Shown here in pieces: positions 1 through 9,837 of a stretch of 64,000 bases of DNA (positions within the stretch are counted from its first letter, which is position 1; every line of letters begins with the position of its first letter). The translations under genes and the position numbers were made by a program. Source of the DNA: Mesorhizobium sp. M8A.F.Ca.ET.218.01.1.1 (GTDB lineage Bacteria; Pseudomonadota; Alphaproteobacteria; Rhizobiales; Rhizobiaceae). The DNA lies in the NCBI RefSeq assembly GCF_004791165.1, contig NZ_SRUZ01000002.1, positions 518,349 through 582,348 on the forward strand, in the 5' to 3' direction. The notes below the pieces were generated by a model. The model was not told the origin of the DNA. It made no database searches and saw only the letters and a list, made by a program, of their open reading frames with translations.

Positions 1-165
1 TCGAGCTGGGTGGCGTGGTCATTCGCGCCGGTGCCGATATCAATGAGGAGCAGCTGGTGCGGATCATCCGGGCGGTTCGCAAGGCATGATCCCGGCTGGC
101 GTGAAGGTGTTGGTCGCCAGTCATCCCGTCGAACTTAGAAAAGTCCCGACGGCCTTCTGGCCCTG
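1..165 (+). pseudogene. IS66-family tnpA 3' end and truncated tnpB 5' end
   Basis: Bases 1-89 read as the C-terminus of an IS66 TnpA (ending IIRAVRKA). The tnpB start overlaps it at base 86 and begins MIPAGVKVLVASHPVELRK, the standard IS66 TnpB N-terminus. Similarity is lost after about 25 codons, where it abuts an oppositely oriented IS66 remnant. It is a truncated transposon end running off the left edge of the window. Confidence 0.75.
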
Positions 166-690
166 GTGCGCGATGCCGGCTCGGATCGGCCTCGATCGTC
201 TTGCGCACCAGCGCCGTGTCGCCACCATGACGTTGACCGCACCAGTCGGCCCGGACACGACGTTGCCCTCAGCGCGCGTATCACTGCTTCGACCGTCTTG
301 GCATTGGCACCGGGCCATTGCATCACGACGCCGTCGATCTCGAACTCGATCACGCCTGCGTCTCGGGTGGCTTTCCATTTCCGCTGCTTCGATGGATGCC
401 CAGCTACAGGTCCCGGCGCCGCCACAACCGCCGGCAGGAAGGCAGGAGAATCTTGCTGCACCGAAGCTGCCTGTTTGCGCGGTTCGCGGCGCCAGGCGAA
501 GACCGCTGTGGCTGGGACCATAACGGGCGACCTCGGAAGTGATTACTTTCGGCCCCGCGTTCTCCGCGATGATCGATGATCCGCGCTTTGTCATCGCACA
601 GATCACCGGCGCCGGCCGCCCGCACCGGTGATCACCTCGAAACGTCGAGGCTGCCGCTCCGAGTCAAGTAAGGTCAAGTCAAGACACCTG
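120..690 (-). pseudogene. degenerate IS66-family tnpA/tnpB remnant
   Basis: On the minus strand the pieces read as TnpA N-terminus (RRFEVITGAGGRRR near 610-660), helix-turn-helix region (SEVARYG, VFAWRREPRK) and C-terminus (DAGVIEFEIDGVVM, TVEAVIRAL). The TnpB start (GPTGAVNVMVAT) follows near 215-265. The same order is seen in the intact IS66 at 47.3-49.8 kb. Frameshifts separate the pieces, the tnpA stop that should overlap the tnpB start is lost, and tnpB is cut short. Confidence 0.7.
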
Positions 691-1065
691 CCGATCTCCG
701 ACTCCAATGCAGAACCGGCAACCTCACAGATCGACACCACTCCCGAAAATGGCCCGTAAACACGGCCAAAGCCTGGGGTCAATACCCATTTCAGAATCGC
801 GGCAAAGTCGCCGTCGCCGCTCAAGTGCGCGGTGTGCAGGGCTACACGGGCGATCGTAGTGACGCTGTACACTTTGTCGATACGCCAGATCAAGCGACCG
901 CGGCGCCAGGCCCTTGCGGCGCCATTTAGCGATGTTCGCCGGTACATCGACATTCGCCCACCGCCGATACCCGATCACGGCTGGCCCTTGCGCATCCTAT
1001 CCTCGTGAGCCCCACGTCCACAGTCCGGAAAACGTTTATTATCGAGTTCCGGATCGCACACTCAG
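691..1065. other. 375 bp without a recognised gene
   Basis: Open frames exist here, but none gives a protein I recognise and none has a convincing ribosome binding site. It lies between an IS66 remnant and the end of the first M24-type gene. Confidence 0.4.
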
Positions 1066-2229
1066 TTATGCACGATAGAGCGTGTGAGGAGTGCTGCTCA
1101 GGATTTCCGACCCTTGCTCTGTCACAACAACGTGTTCACTGGTTCCAAACACGTAGCCATTTTCGCCGCACAGAATGATTGGCATGTGCAAGGTCATATT
1201 GGGCTCGAGAATGTCTTTTGCGCCAGGTTCAAGACTTATATAACCACGCTCCACCCAATTAATACCGGTTTGATAGCCAACCCGGTGGTTAAGAAGCCCG
1301 GGGCGGCCATGTCGTTCGAGTACCTTTCTGCCTGCCGCATCAACTTCGCCGGCCGTGGCGCCAGGCCTGATCACAGAAATGGCCGCCTCAAGTACTTCAA
1401 TCGAAAGGTCGTGCAGGCTTTCAGTCTCGGGGTGGCGGCCGAGTACGGCGCTTCGAACAAGCCCACAGTGGTACCCGCTTTGAACTCCGCCCATTTCCAT
1501 AAACGCAGGCTCATTGTTCCTGATTGCATTGTTTTTGGCACTGCCGTGCGGTAGCTTAGTTCGTTCGCCAAAGAGCAATGTTGAGGAACTCGCGCTTGCG
1601 GGTACCGTACCCCCGGCTTGCTCGACTTCGCTTTCTATATTCGCCGCCACTTCCGCCTCTGAAATGCCTTCCCGAAGAGACCGCTGGAAAACTTTAACGG
1701 CTAGGTCTGTCATTTTCATTGCGGAACGCATGACTTCTAGTTCCATCTTCGTCTTAACGGCTGCGACTGTCGCCACTAGACGAGACGCGTCAACAAATTT
1801 CAAATCTGGAAGTTCCGCCTGAAGCGCGTTAACGTCCGCCGGTGCAAGATTCCAACAACCAAGCTCAAGGCCAATCCTACCCTTCAAGCCGAATTTTCGA
1901 ATGGCATCGGCGCATACTTGAGCGAACTCTGTTTGTTCTCTGTAGTGGACGATATCCTCCACCCAGCTGGCTAGGCGGACACTTCTTAAATCAAATTCTC
2001 GGACGACTAAGGTTGGCTTTTGCCCCGGCACAAGAATCAATGGAAACGGCATGAAGATTGCGCCGCGCCCGTCGTATCCGCTAAGATACTGAAGGTTACC
2101 GTGCGCGGTGACCAATAAAGCATCAAGGTTTGCGCGTTCCATCGCCTCAAATACTCTCTGAAGGCGGCATTCGTACTCGGCACTTGGGAAAATAAGGCCT
2201 ACCAGAGGAACTGACGATGTACTAGTCAT
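1066..2229 (-). CDS. M24-family hydrolase, creatinase/ectoine-hydrolase-like
   Basis: This 387-residue protein has the two-domain layout of the M24 (pita-bread) family: an N-terminal domain to about residue 150 (LDALLVTAHGNLQYLSGYDG) and a C-terminal creatinase-like domain. Canonical metallopeptidases have two metal-binding Asp in a DxG...D motif. Here the segment near residue 240 reads MEMGGVQSGYHCGLVR, so both are replaced. Creatinase and ectoine hydrolase (DoeA/EutD) also lack them, and DoeA has a similar YHC motif. Expected reaction: hydrolytic opening of a C-N bond in a small cyclic or amidated amino acid. The ATG at 2229 follows GAGGTGACC. No shared upstream box was found for this gene, unlike the second M24 gene at 11.5 kb. 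The substrate cannot be read from the sequence. Confidence 0.85.
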   Translation of the reverse strand: MTSTSSVPLVGLIFPSAEYECRLQRVFEAMERANLDALLVTAHGNLQYLSGYDGRGAIFMPFPLILVPGQKPTLVVREFDLRSVRLASWVEDIVHYREQTEFAQVCADAIRKFGLKGRIGLELGCWNLAPADVNALQAELPDLKFVDASRLVATVAAVKTKMELEVMRSAMKMTDLAVKVFQRSLREGISEAEVAANIESEVEQAGGTVPASASSSTLLFGERTKLPHGSAKNNAIRNNEPAFMEMGGVQSGYHCGLVRSAVLGRHPETESLHDLSIEVLEAAISVIRPGATAGEVDAAGRKVLERHGRPGLLNHRVGYQTGINWVERGYISLEPGAKDILEPNMTLHMPIILCGENGYVFGTSEHVVVTEQGSEILSSTPHTLYRA

Positions 2230-2588
2230 TTGGTCACCTCAAATTGTTCTAAAGCTCATCCACCCGCTAGACGGAGGTTTGCCGCGAATCCGCACACTCG
2301 GATACCATCCGCCGCTTGATCGGGAGGATCCCTTTCACACCCGCTCCGGTCAAATGCATTTTCCATATTGCAGTCATCTGGGCACGCGATGGCCTCACAA
2401 GCGGGGGCGTTTTATCTACGATCCTTAACACCATGTTCCAGTGCCGGCCGCAAGCTCGACGCGCTGACCAACAGCTCTTCGTTCCAAGGCTAGCCGTGCC
2501 CTTAGGTTCCGTTGGAGCAATACGGCGCAAACTGCAGTCCGTCCACGATGTGGGCCGGCGGGTCTACGATGTCGGCCGGCGAGTGGCG
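2230..2588. repeat. intergenic with a short imperfect direct repeat
   Basis: No gene is recognised between the M24 gene and the IS481 element. Near 2545-2584 a unit like acgatgtgggccggcggg is repeated in tandem as acgatgtcggccggcgag. Its significance is unknown. Confidence 0.4.
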
Positions 2589-3596
2589 CCTAGGTGTTTG
2601 GTCCCGGCATTTGATGGGTGGGATCGAATCGGAACCGTTCAGGCTCTTTTGCCCAGATTTTGCAGATGAACTCGTGGGGTGTGAGGCCCTTGAGGGTCTT
2701 AAGCCGGCGCGCGAAATTGTAAGCTAAGATGAAGTCGGCGAGATGCCGGCGCAGTTGATCGTGATCGTCATAGTGGAAGCGCTTGACGGTGGCGTCCTTG
2801 ATGGTCCGATTCATCCGCTCGACCTCGCCGTTCGTCCAGGGATGGTTGATCTTTGTGAGCCGGTGCTCGATGCCATGTTCGTCGCAGATGCCGTCGAAGA
2901 TGTGCTGAAGGGCATGCCGGTCGCAGGTCCGGTTGGTGAACTGAATGCCGTTGTCGGTCAGATGGTATGGATGGCATAGGGCACAGTCGGGATCAGGTTG
3001 CGAAGGAATTGGGCCACCGCCATCTTGCCCGCCGTCGGGTGCAATTCCGCATAGGCGAATTTCGACGTCCGATCGATGGCCACGAAAAGGCGCAGCTTGC
3101 CCTCGGCGGTCTGCACCTCGGCGAGGTCGATATGGAAATAGCCGAGCGGATAGGCGTTGAACTTCTTCCTGGCCGGCTTGTCGGCGTCCTGCGGCAGCCG
3201 CGAAATGCCATGGCGCTGAAGGCAGCGATGCAACGACGAGCGCGTCAGATGCGGGATCGAGGGCTGTAGGGCATAGAGGCAATCATCCAGCGCCAGCAAC
3301 GTGTGCTTGCGAAAGGCGACGATCACCGCTTCCTCTTCGAGCGACAGCACTGTCGATCTTGGTTTCTTCGGGCCGGTGGGAAGCGGCGGTCGAGGTCCGG
3401 TTCCTCCACTTTCTAACGGTCTTCTGATCGATGCCGTAGCGCTTGGCCAGCGCTCTCAGGCTCTCTTGACTATGCTGTATCGCTTGACGGACTGCCTCTG
3501 TCGTCGTGGCGCGGCGGTGTAGAACCTGTCCCATAGCGCATCCTTTGATTCGGACGGCAATGATGCGCCATTAAAGTCCGGGATCAAACACCTAGG
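2589..3596 (-). mobile_element. IS481-type insertion sequence, degenerate
   Basis: Inverted ends of 19 bp match with one mismatch: cctaggtgtttggtcccgg at 2589-2607 against ccgggatcaaacacctagg at 3578-3596. They bracket one transposase gene that stops inside the left end. Total length is 1008 bp, normal for this family. I see no clear target duplication. Confidence 0.75.
2590..3534 (-). pseudogene. IS481-family transposase, frameshifted
   Basis: The N-terminal part (MGQVLHRRATTTEAVRQAIQ, with a KRYGIDQKTVRKWR helix-turn-helix) is in one frame, the DDE core (FHIDLAEVQTAEGKLRLFVA, FAYAELHPTAGKM) in a second, and the C-terminal part (LTDNGIQFTNR, HPWTNGEVERMNRTIKDATV, ending HQMPGPNT) in a third. 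Breaks fall near 3345 and 2975. All catalytic segments are present but cannot be read in one frame, so the copy should be inactive. Confidence 0.8.
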
Positions 3597-4044
3597 TTCT
3601 CCGCAACACGTCCAGCGGGCAGAAGCTGCCTGCCGGGAAAGCGCTCGGCCACCGTCTACACGCGGCCGCTGCCTCAACCTCCCGGCCCGCCAACGCGATC
3701 CGACGCCGACAATCACCATCTTCACTCCGTACGCACTTCGTTTGCAACTCCAGCCTCAGGCCGATTGCGCCGTCACGACGGTCCCACGTGGGCAGCTGAT
3801 GGAAAGCACCAGGGTCTCCACTTGACGGGAACGTGACGCGCAGCGCTATCGACCGAGGTCACGGCAACCGCCATCAAGCGTGAGCACGAACCGCCAAGAA
3901 ACTTCGGTGACCTGCTGTATCCGAGAAGCCGGCAAGCTCGATTAATACCAGCTCACCGTCACTTCACGAAAGATGGCTTCTGAAAGCCTCAGAGTTAAGT
4001 ACGAGGACCTGCTGAACAGCTATTGGATGGAATTTAACACTTGC
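3597..4044. other. about 450 bp without a recognised gene
   Basis: Only short overlapping frames are seen on both strands, and none resembles a known protein. It separates two transposon remnants. Confidence 0.4.
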
Positions 4045-4437
4045 TGCCGGCGTTGGGCGGCAGCGAATGATTTTGTCGGGGTCGGCGGTCCAGGTGAAAG
4101 CTTTGGTCCCATTTGGCTGCAGGCCGTGCGCCTGCGGTCCAGTGCGTCGTCTTACCGGAGGATCGGCGAGCATGAACCCACCACGCGCTCGGCAATCTGA
4201 GCCCGATCTGCGCAATGGGCGAAAGCCTGTCTTGTCACGAAGTAGCCCCTCGAAGCCTGCAGTAGCGAAGCGCTCCTGCCACACCAAGGCAACCAAACGC
4301 CCATGGTCAAACAGCGAGACGGTGAGAGATATTCCGGCGCGCATACGCATCGCATGCCCGCAGGGGAAAGGGAATTCCGATCCGGACATGTCAGGCAAGG
4401 CAAGAACCCCTAGCTTACCTGAACAGGCGCGTCGCAC
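4045..4437 (-). pseudogene. IS630-family transposase fragment
   Basis: The minus strand contains VWQERFATAGFEGLLRDKT, then LADPP and AHGLQPN segments. This is the order of the helix-turn-helix region of IS630-type transposases. The pieces are partly out of frame and the DDE domain is absent. Confidence 0.55.
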
Positions 4438-4509
4438 TCGAGACCCGCCGACTAGTGCAGTGTCCTCCGTCGTCAGGGAATTTGAGACAACTGGAGCGCT
4501 GATTTAGCG

Positions 4510-5440
4510 GAGGCTCTGGCGCGTCTCGGTTGTCATTTTGGCGGCTCTGGGTGTCGCAGGGCCGTTGTTCGATTGGACTTTCGTTTGATCCTTTCCCTTT
4601 GCAACAGAATGGTCTGGCCTCGGGCGAAGTAAATGTCGGCCGGGGTGAGGTTGTCGAGGCTCTCGTGGTAGCTGCCGGTGATTGTAGTGCTCGACGAAGG
4701 AGGCGATCCGGCTTCGAGATCGCCGGGCAGCAAGTAATTTTCGAATAGAATGCGGTTCTTCAGCGTCTGGTGCCATCGCTCGATCTTGCCCTGGGTCTGC
4801 GGATGGCTGGGCGCGCCGCGGGTGCGCTCGAAGTTTTGATCCGAGAGCCAATCGGCCAAGCCGCCGCCATGTAGCACGGGCCGTTGTCGGAGACTAGCCG
4901 CGGCCGCTGACACACCGTCGCCCGATCGCAGCCCGATGCCGTGAGCGCCAGGTCAGCGTGTCGGTGACCTCCACCCTCATGGTCGTGCATAGCTTCCAGG
5001 CGATGATATAGTGGGAGAAGTCGTCCAGAATGGTGGAGAGATAGAACCAGCCCCAGCCGATGACCTTCAGATAGGTGAAGTCGGTCTGCCACAGCTGTTC
5101 GGCGCAGTTGTCTTGTCATGGAACTCGTCGGCAGCCTTGATGAGGTGAAGGCCGGGCTGGTGATCAGATCGTGGGCCTTACCGAAGCCTCCGAGACAAAA
5201 TAGCTTTCTGTGTCGGTGAACGTTACCGCCAGTTCGCGTGGCGACAGCTCCGGCCTGTCTAGGGCGAATTCGACGATCTGCTCCCGCACCTCGTCGGGAA
5301 TGCGGTTCCAATCGGTGGAAGGTGGCGCGGGGAATGCCGAGCTTGTCCAGTGTGAGGCGTGCCAGCGGGTGCGACTGCTCGACGACCCGGATGATCTCGA
5401 GCTTCTCGGAGGCGAGGTATCTCATTCGTCGTCGCTCCCA
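4510..5440 (-). pseudogene. IS3-family orfB (DDE transposase), multiply frameshifted
   Basis: The start MRYLASEKLEIIRVVEQSHP lies near 5425. Later pieces in different frames include KAHDLITSPAF, LALTASGCDRATV, RPRLVSDNGPCY (around the second catalytic Asp), KIERWHQTLKNRILFENY and ESLDNLTPADIYFARG. At least four frame changes break the gene. Confidence 0.8.
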
Positions 5441-5447
5441 TCCGCGA

Positions 5448-5788
5448 TCATGCTTTTTTGAGCAGCCGCAGTTCAAGCGCCTGCTCCGCGACGACCTCCT
5501 TCAGATCACGGGTCTCGCGGCGCAGCACCTTGACCTCTTCGCTGGTGGCGGCACGCGCCGTGTCACCTGCCAGCCGTTTCTTGGCGGCCTCGAGGAATTC
5601 CTTCGACCAGTTGTAATAAAGGCTCTCGGCAATTTCTTCGCGCCGGCACAGCGCGATCGATTCCTCGCCGCGCAGACCTTCCAGCACGATGCGGATCTTA
5701 TCTTCCGCTCCATACTGCTTGCGGGTGGCCCGGCGCATGTCCTTGATGACCGTCTCTGCTGTTTCGGTGTCTCGGCTTTCTGTCTCAT
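5448..5788 (-). CDS. IS3-family orfA
   Basis: From the ATG at 5738 the frame gives 96 residues with a helix-turn-helix (KIRIVLEGLRGEESIALCRR) and a leucine-zipper-like coiled coil (VKVLRRETRDLKEVVAEQAL, LELRLLKKA), typical of the OrfA that pairs with the frameshift-produced OrfAB transposase. An overlapping frame runs on to 5788. It appears intact, but its orfB partner is destroyed. Confidence 0.75.
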
Positions 5789-6118
5789 CTTCGCTCCTTG
5801 AAGGGCTACGATGAGCCAGAAATCCTCCTCTCTCAGTTAAGCCGATATTGCCTCATTGGTGCTGACACCGGACACACAAAAGAAATCTCGGTCGTTCTGT
5901 GCGAGTAGGAGCCCGGCGCAGAGTGCTTCCGCAAACATGCTTCTCTTCATCAATCCGTTCTTCAACCAACGACCATTCACCAGTCTCATAAGGCGGAACA
6001 ATTCGTCTGCATGTCAGTGTTCGCAGGAGAACGGCTTGGTAGGCTGTAACTGCGCTGCCAATCGACGATTTTACAGGGCTAATTTTGATAAGATTGAACG
6101 CCCGATCCGGAGTTTTAG

Positions 6119-7597
6119 ATGAAAGGTTCTGCAACCGCTGCATTGGAGGGCCTCAAACGCCCGAACCTGCTGCAACGAGGCGCGTATGTGAATGGCGCTT
6201 GGCTCTGGAAGCCGGAAACCCTCCCGGTGGTGGATCCCGCTACTAGCGAAGAATTGGCTCAGGTGGCAGCCTGCGAAATGTCTGATGTAGATAACGCGGT
6301 GCATTTCGCGCGAAGCGCATTCCTGCGGTGGCGCGACTTGCTTCCTTCAGAACGGGGCGCATACCTCCGGAAGTGGGCGACAGGATTGCGCGAAAACGCG
6401 GAAGATCTGGCCGTCATCATGACCGCCGAGCAGGGCAAACCCGTCACGGAGGCTCGCGGCGAAATCTCATACGCTGCGGGCTTTCTGGACTGGTTTGCAG
6501 CGGAGGGCGAGCGAGCGTACGGCGAAACCATCCCCAGCCATATAGTTGGAAGCCGGCTCGCCGTGCAGATGCAGCCCATCGGAGTGACCGTTGCTATCAC
6601 ACCATGGAACTTTCCATCGGCAATGATCACTAGAAAAGCTGGAGCGGCATTGGCCGCTGGCTGCACCATGATTGTAAAGCCCGCTCCAGAAACCCCCTTG
6701 TCAGCTCTCGCGCTTGCCCGTCTTGCCGAAGACGCAGGAATCCCCGCCGGCGTGTTTCAGGTGATAACCGGCGAAGCTCCCCCAATTGCCAAGCGGCTGT
6801 TGGAACATACCGATGTGCGCGCGTTCTCCTTTACGGGCTCGACCGAGGTCGGCCGAATCCTGCTTGAGCAATCCGCAAGGACTATAAAGAAAGCTTCGCT
6901 CGAGCTGGGCGGCAATGCTCCGTTCATTCTTTTCGACGACGTGCCGATGGAAGCTGCGGTCGCAGGCTGCATGGCAGCAAAGTTCGCTACATCCGGCCAG
7001 GACTGTTTGGCAGCAAACAGGATTTACGTTCAGCAGGGAGTCTACGACCGATTCGTAGAAGAATTCGGCAAGGCCACCAGCAAACTGAAAGTCGGACACG
7101 GATTGGAGCTCGACGTCGACATCGGTCCAATGACCAAGGCATCTGGTGCCGAAAAATGCAGGCGGCAGATCTCCGAGGCCCTTTCAGCAGGGGCTCGAAT
7201 GATAGTCGGCGCACAGGATACCGCTCTTGATGGGAACTTCGTGATGCCGACAGTGCTCGCCGATGTGACCGACGACATGCGGGTTGCAAAAGAAGAAACG
7301 TTCGGGCCAGTGGCTGCAATTCTGCCCTTCGACAACGAAGCGGAGGTGCTCGCGCGCGCGAACAACTCTGAGATGGGTCTTGCGGCGTATGTTTACACCC
7401 GAGATCTTAACCGCGCGATGCGGCTTACCGACCGGCTCGAATACGGCATGGTGGCGGTCAACACCCCAAAATTTACGGGAGCGGCCATCCCCTTCGGCGG
7501 ATGGAAACAATCCGGACTCGGCCGGGAAGGCTCAAAACATGGCATTACCGAATATCTGGAACCCAAATACACCTGCTTCGGAAACCTTGCAGCATAA
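6119..7597 (+). CDS. gabD: NAD(P)-dependent semialdehyde dehydrogenase, GabD type
   Basis: This 492-residue cytosolic enzyme of the aldehyde dehydrogenase superfamily should oxidise succinate semialdehyde or a related amino-acid semialdehyde to the acid. The oxyanion-site motif TPWNFP, the cofactor-binding FTGSTEVGR, the general-base Glu (about residue 262, in ELGGNAP) and the catalytic Cys (about 296, in SGQDCLAANR) are all present. GGAG lies 8 bases before the ATG. It is followed after 12 bp by a class-III aminotransferase gene, the classic gabD/gabT pairing for converting an omega-amino acid to a dicarboxylate, but that aminotransferase is broken. In the ectoine pathway DoeC is also of this family, so aspartate semialdehyde is another possible substrate. 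Confidence 0.9.
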   Translation: MKGSATAALEGLKRPNLLQRGAYVNGAWLWKPETLPVVDPATSEELAQVAACEMSDVDNAVHFARSAFLRWRDLLPSERGAYLRKWATGLRENAEDLAVIMTAEQGKPVTEARGEISYAAGFLDWFAAEGERAYGETIPSHIVGSRLAVQMQPIGVTVAITPWNFPSAMITRKAGAALAAGCTMIVKPAPETPLSALALARLAEDAGIPAGVFQVITGEAPPIAKRLLEHTDVRAFSFTGSTEVGRILLEQSARTIKKASLELGGNAPFILFDDVPMEAAVAGCMAAKFATSGQDCLAANRIYVQQGVYDRFVEEFGKATSKLKVGHGLELDVDIGPMTKASGAEKCRRQISEALSAGARMIVGAQDTALDGNFVMPTVLADVTDDMRVAKEETFGPVAAILPFDNEAEVLARANNSEMGLAAYVYTRDLNRAMRLTDRLEYGMVAVNTPKFTGAAIPFGGWKQSGLGREGSKHGITEYLEPKYTCFGNLAA

Positions 7598-7609
7598 GAG
7601 GATGCGTTG

Positions 7610-8994
7610 ATGGCTATCAACATTAAAGAAGTAAGCGAGAAGGACAGGAACTCTGTCCTGCATCCTTTCACGCAGCTCAGGGATTTCGCTAGCGGCAAGC
7701 TTGGTGATCCAACGATCATCGAAACGGGCAAAGGCATCCGCATCCAGGATGCGCATGGAAACCAGTTTATCGACGGCTTCGCTGGCCTATACTGCGTTAA
7801 CGTCGGCTACGGCCGCACCGAAGTCGCAGAGGCGGTCTCCCGCCAAGCTCACCGTCTCGCCTATTACCATTCCTACGCCGCGCACACGACCGACGAACTT
7901 GCTATCCTGTCTGACCGTCTCGTGAAAATGGGGCCAGGTAAGATGAGCAAGATTTTTTATGGCATGTCCGGCTCGGACGCCAACGAGACGCAGGCCAAAC
8001 TGGTCTGGTACTACAACAATCTTCGGGGCAAGCCGAACAAGAAAAAGATCATCTCGCGCGAGCGCGGTTATCACGGCTGCAGCGTCGTGTCGGGGTCCAT
8101 GACCGGCATGAGCTTTTACCACGACCACATGGATCTGCCGCTCCCGCAGATTGTTCACACCGGTGTTCCACACCCGGGCGAGACCGAGCGCGAATTCTCC
8201 GTTCGCCGCGCCGCCGAGCTGGATCAGCTGATCGAACGCCTGGACCCGGACAATGTTGGCGCCTTCATCGGCGAGCCGGTGCTCGGCAGGGCGGCATCAC
8301 GCCTCCGCCGGAAGGTTACTGGGAAGCGATACAGACGGTCCTCAAAAAGCATGATGTGCTGCTCATTGCTGATGAAGTCATCACCGGTTTCGGCCGGATC
8401 GGCTAAATGTTCGGCTCCCAGCACTATGGCATCGAGCCAGATCTGATCACGATCGCGAAAGGTTTGACGTCGGCCTACTTCCCGCTCTCCGCGGCAATCG
8501 TCGGTGAAAAGGTCTACAAGGTTCTGGAAGATGGAGCCGACAGAGTCGGTGCATTCTCCCACGGCTATACCTACTCAGGTCATCCGATCGGAGCGGCGGC
8601 GGCGAACGCGGTTCTCGACATTGTCGAGAAGGAAGACCTACCCGGCAATGCTCGCAACGTTGGCGCATTCTTCCAGGCGCAATTGAAGGAAAGATTCGCG
8701 CAGTTGCCGATCGTCGGCGAAGTGCGCGGCGTCGGTCTTATGGGCGCAATCGAATTTGTCGCCGATCGGCACAAACGCAAAGGTTTTGATCCGACGCTCA
8801 AGGTTGGTGCCAGAATTTCGAAGGCTGCCCGTGACCGTGGTCTTATCGCTCGTGCCATGCCGCTCGGGGACATTTTGGGCATTGCTCCGCCGTTGATAGC
8901 AACCAAGGCAGAAGTCGAAGAGATCGCTGCAATCGCCGAAAGCGCAGTGCGCTCGGTGATGGACGAACTCGTCCGGGATGGCCACATCCTCTGA
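7610..8994 (+). pseudogene. class-III aminotransferase (GabT/DoeD-like), broken twice
   Basis: The PLP-dependent omega-aminotransferase fold is clear: [41 protein letters not shown] (Schiff-base Lys) and SHGYTYSGHP. Two lesions break it. One base is missing near 8287-8290, so the expected [18 protein letters not shown] changes frame after GEPVLG. The segment [20 protein letters not shown] then runs into an in-frame TAA at 8404-8406, where the family has a Lys or similar residue before MFGSQ. The rest reads on cleanly to 8994. ATG 7610 follows AAGAGG and sits 12 bp after gabD. The lesions look recent because similarity is otherwise full length. Confidence 0.88.
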
Positions 8995-9489
8995 AACACG
9001 CTTCGAGGTCTCCTGCAGTATCAATGCGAGGCCGGAGAAGCCTTGCACATGTCTATATAACCAGTGGCCACCCACACCTCCACGCCGTTCGAGACTGGAT
9101 AGACCGCTCCAGCACATCAAGGAACCGGCCGAGCGCGTAGGTGTCGATACTCTCGATCCACAGCCGACGGATGCCGCCAGGCTCCATTTTTCCATGCTGC
9201 TCTTCATCGCCCGGACGGAACATATGCGCTGGCTTCGCCAAAACGACCTCCACGGTAACAAGCTGCGGCACGGACGGCACGGAGATCTGGCAGAGCTCCT
9301 TGCGACCGGAAAAGCTGGCACTGGAGGCTCGCCCGATCGCGCGATCGCCGAAACACTGGCCCCAGCCCTCGAAAGTCGCCGCGACCAGCCGCTCAACCTG
9401 ATGCTTCGTCACAGGGCTACTCCGAGTGCTTTGCACTGCCTTCAGCCAACTCAGCAAGCCAGCCGTCACTGTACCTCACCGTGAGGACA
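8995..9489. other. about 495 bp without a recognised gene
   Basis: A 138-residue frame on the minus strand (9053-9469) and shorter plus-strand frames are open, but I do not recognise them. The region links the broken aminotransferase to a permease relic. Confidence 0.35.
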
Positions 9490-9710
9490 CGAAAGGACGG
9501 GTCAGAAGGAAGAGCACGGCGAAGATGAAGCGAAGGCCGAGTTCCGAGAGTAGCGGCGAGAGACATTCCGCTGAACCTCGCAGAAGATGATCCAGCCGCG
9601 GCCTTCGCCCCGCATTGTGGCCGCCTCGACAAAGTCGATCGTATTGATGTCGGCGGGGCGGCGCGTGACAGCCGGTTGACTGCGCCGGTCTGGAGTTCGG
9701 CAGCAACATC
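9490..9710 (-). pseudogene. relic of a dppC-type permease gene
   Basis: The plus-strand sequence from aggaagagcacggcgaagat near 9510 is closely similar to 21300-21480 inside the intact permease gene at 21.1 kb. The minus strand still reads ADINTIDFVEAATMRGEGR in one frame and LRFIFAVLFLL in another, matching the EAA-loop region of that permease. Small indels and loss of both ends show it is a dead partial copy. Confidence 0.8.
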
Positions 9711-9837
9711 GGCTATCACAACCAATCCAGGCCGCGCTCGATCTCGATCGCAAAAATCAGCTTACCTTCGTGCGTAACCCGACCCTGCCCCTCCGGCGGT
9801 CTTGCATCGCCGAACCGCTCGATCTCGCACCGGTTTC

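Larger units (their letters stand above)
4461..5874 (-). mobile_element. IS3-family insertion sequence, degenerate
   Basis: The element contains an orfA and a shattered orfB in IS3-family order. It begins tgtcctccgtc at 4461 and ends gacaccggaca at 5874, so both ends carry TGTCC/GGACA, but the inverted repeats agree only partly. No target duplication was found. The boundaries are approximate. Confidence 0.6.

Noticed and set aside
6026..6043. Possible copy of the shared upstream box before gabD (cgcaggagaacggcttgg)
   Set aside because: Only 13 of 18 matches, orientation opposite to the better copies, and the GCGTTT end is missing.
6047..6090. nod-box-like bases (ccaatcgacgattttac) before the gabD-type gene
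   Set aside because: Only the 3' part resembles a nod box, with a two-base insertion and no ATC-N9-GAT repeats upstream.
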